Made by a program: the position numbers and the translations under genes
The notes under the pieces: model-generated
What the model was told of the DNA's origin: nothing
The model's database searches: none
What the model saw: the letters and a program-made list of their open reading frames with translations, nothing else
DNA from: Draconibacterium sp.
GTDB taxonomy: Bacteria > Bacteroidota > Bacteroidia > Bacteroidales > Prolixibacteraceae
NCBI GenBank assembly: GCA_011620585.1
Contig: WOYV01000131.1
Span: forward strand, 21,400-53,756
Length of the DNA: 32,357 nucleotides
Direction: 5' to 3'
Part shown: in pieces, positions 32,335 through 32,357 of the stretch
Layout: every line of letters begins with the position of its first letter
How positions within the stretch are numbered: position 1 is the first letter of the stretch

Positions 32335-32357
32335 TTCAAATTAAAAAATAAACTAAC

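Overview
The window looks like chromosomal DNA of a Bacteroidota bacterium. The evidence is a SusC/SusD pair, the purH-mreBCD-mrdA-rodA cluster, a DUF3127 protein, loose lipoboxes with no strong Shine-Dalgarno sites, and several -7 promoter elements of the TAnnTTTG type found in this phylum. The gene content and the GC-rich intergenic hairpins would suit a Marinilabiliales/Prolixibacteraceae-type organism, but that placement is an inference. I see no rRNA, tRNA, transposase, prophage or CRISPR array.

Layout, left to right. (1) A MacB-like ABC permease on the minus strand, with a short 7-bp tandem repeat at the window edge. (2) Two tandem FKBP prolyl isomerases, one cytoplasmic and one lipoprotein, then a terminator and a DUF3127 OB-fold protein with an SSB-like C-terminal tip. 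(3) An intergenic cluster of REP-like hairpins, then yaaA (minus) and a DMT-family transporter (plus). (4) A four-gene efflux operon at 5776-11280: adaptor, MacB-like permease, TolC-type outer-membrane protein, second adaptor. It has no ATPase. (5) A 0.6-kb gene-free stretch with three long palindromes. (6) A SusC/SusD pair on the minus strand ending at an intrinsic terminator, with no attached enzyme or regulator. (7) A divergent, unassigned ATP-grasp-like protein followed by PPK2 polyphosphate kinase. (8) Single genes: a DUF1338 family protein (2-oxoadipate dioxygenase/decarboxylase type), a PfkB-fold protein lacking the catalytic Asp, an AcpH-like ACP phosphodiesterase and a KamA-like radical SAM protein. 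(9) The elongation cluster purH-mreB-mreC-mreD-mrdA-rodA on the minus strand, tightly packed with two overlaps. (10) A third MacB-like permease at the right end.

Working together: mreBCD, mrdA and rodA encode the elongasome core for rod-shaped peptidoglycan synthesis. The efflux operon should form a tripartite inner-membrane/periplasm/outer-membrane export machine, but it needs an ABC ATPase from outside this window. SusC/SusD form an outer-membrane importer of unknown substrate. Most other genes are housekeeping or stress functions.

The most interesting items are the PfkB-fold protein with Met at the catalytic Asp position, the DUF3127 protein with an SSB-like tip, the uncharacterised ATP-grasp protein next to PPK2, the two-adaptor operon without ATPase, and the intergenic palindromes. 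I did not find a clear-cut new multigene defence or mobile system here.
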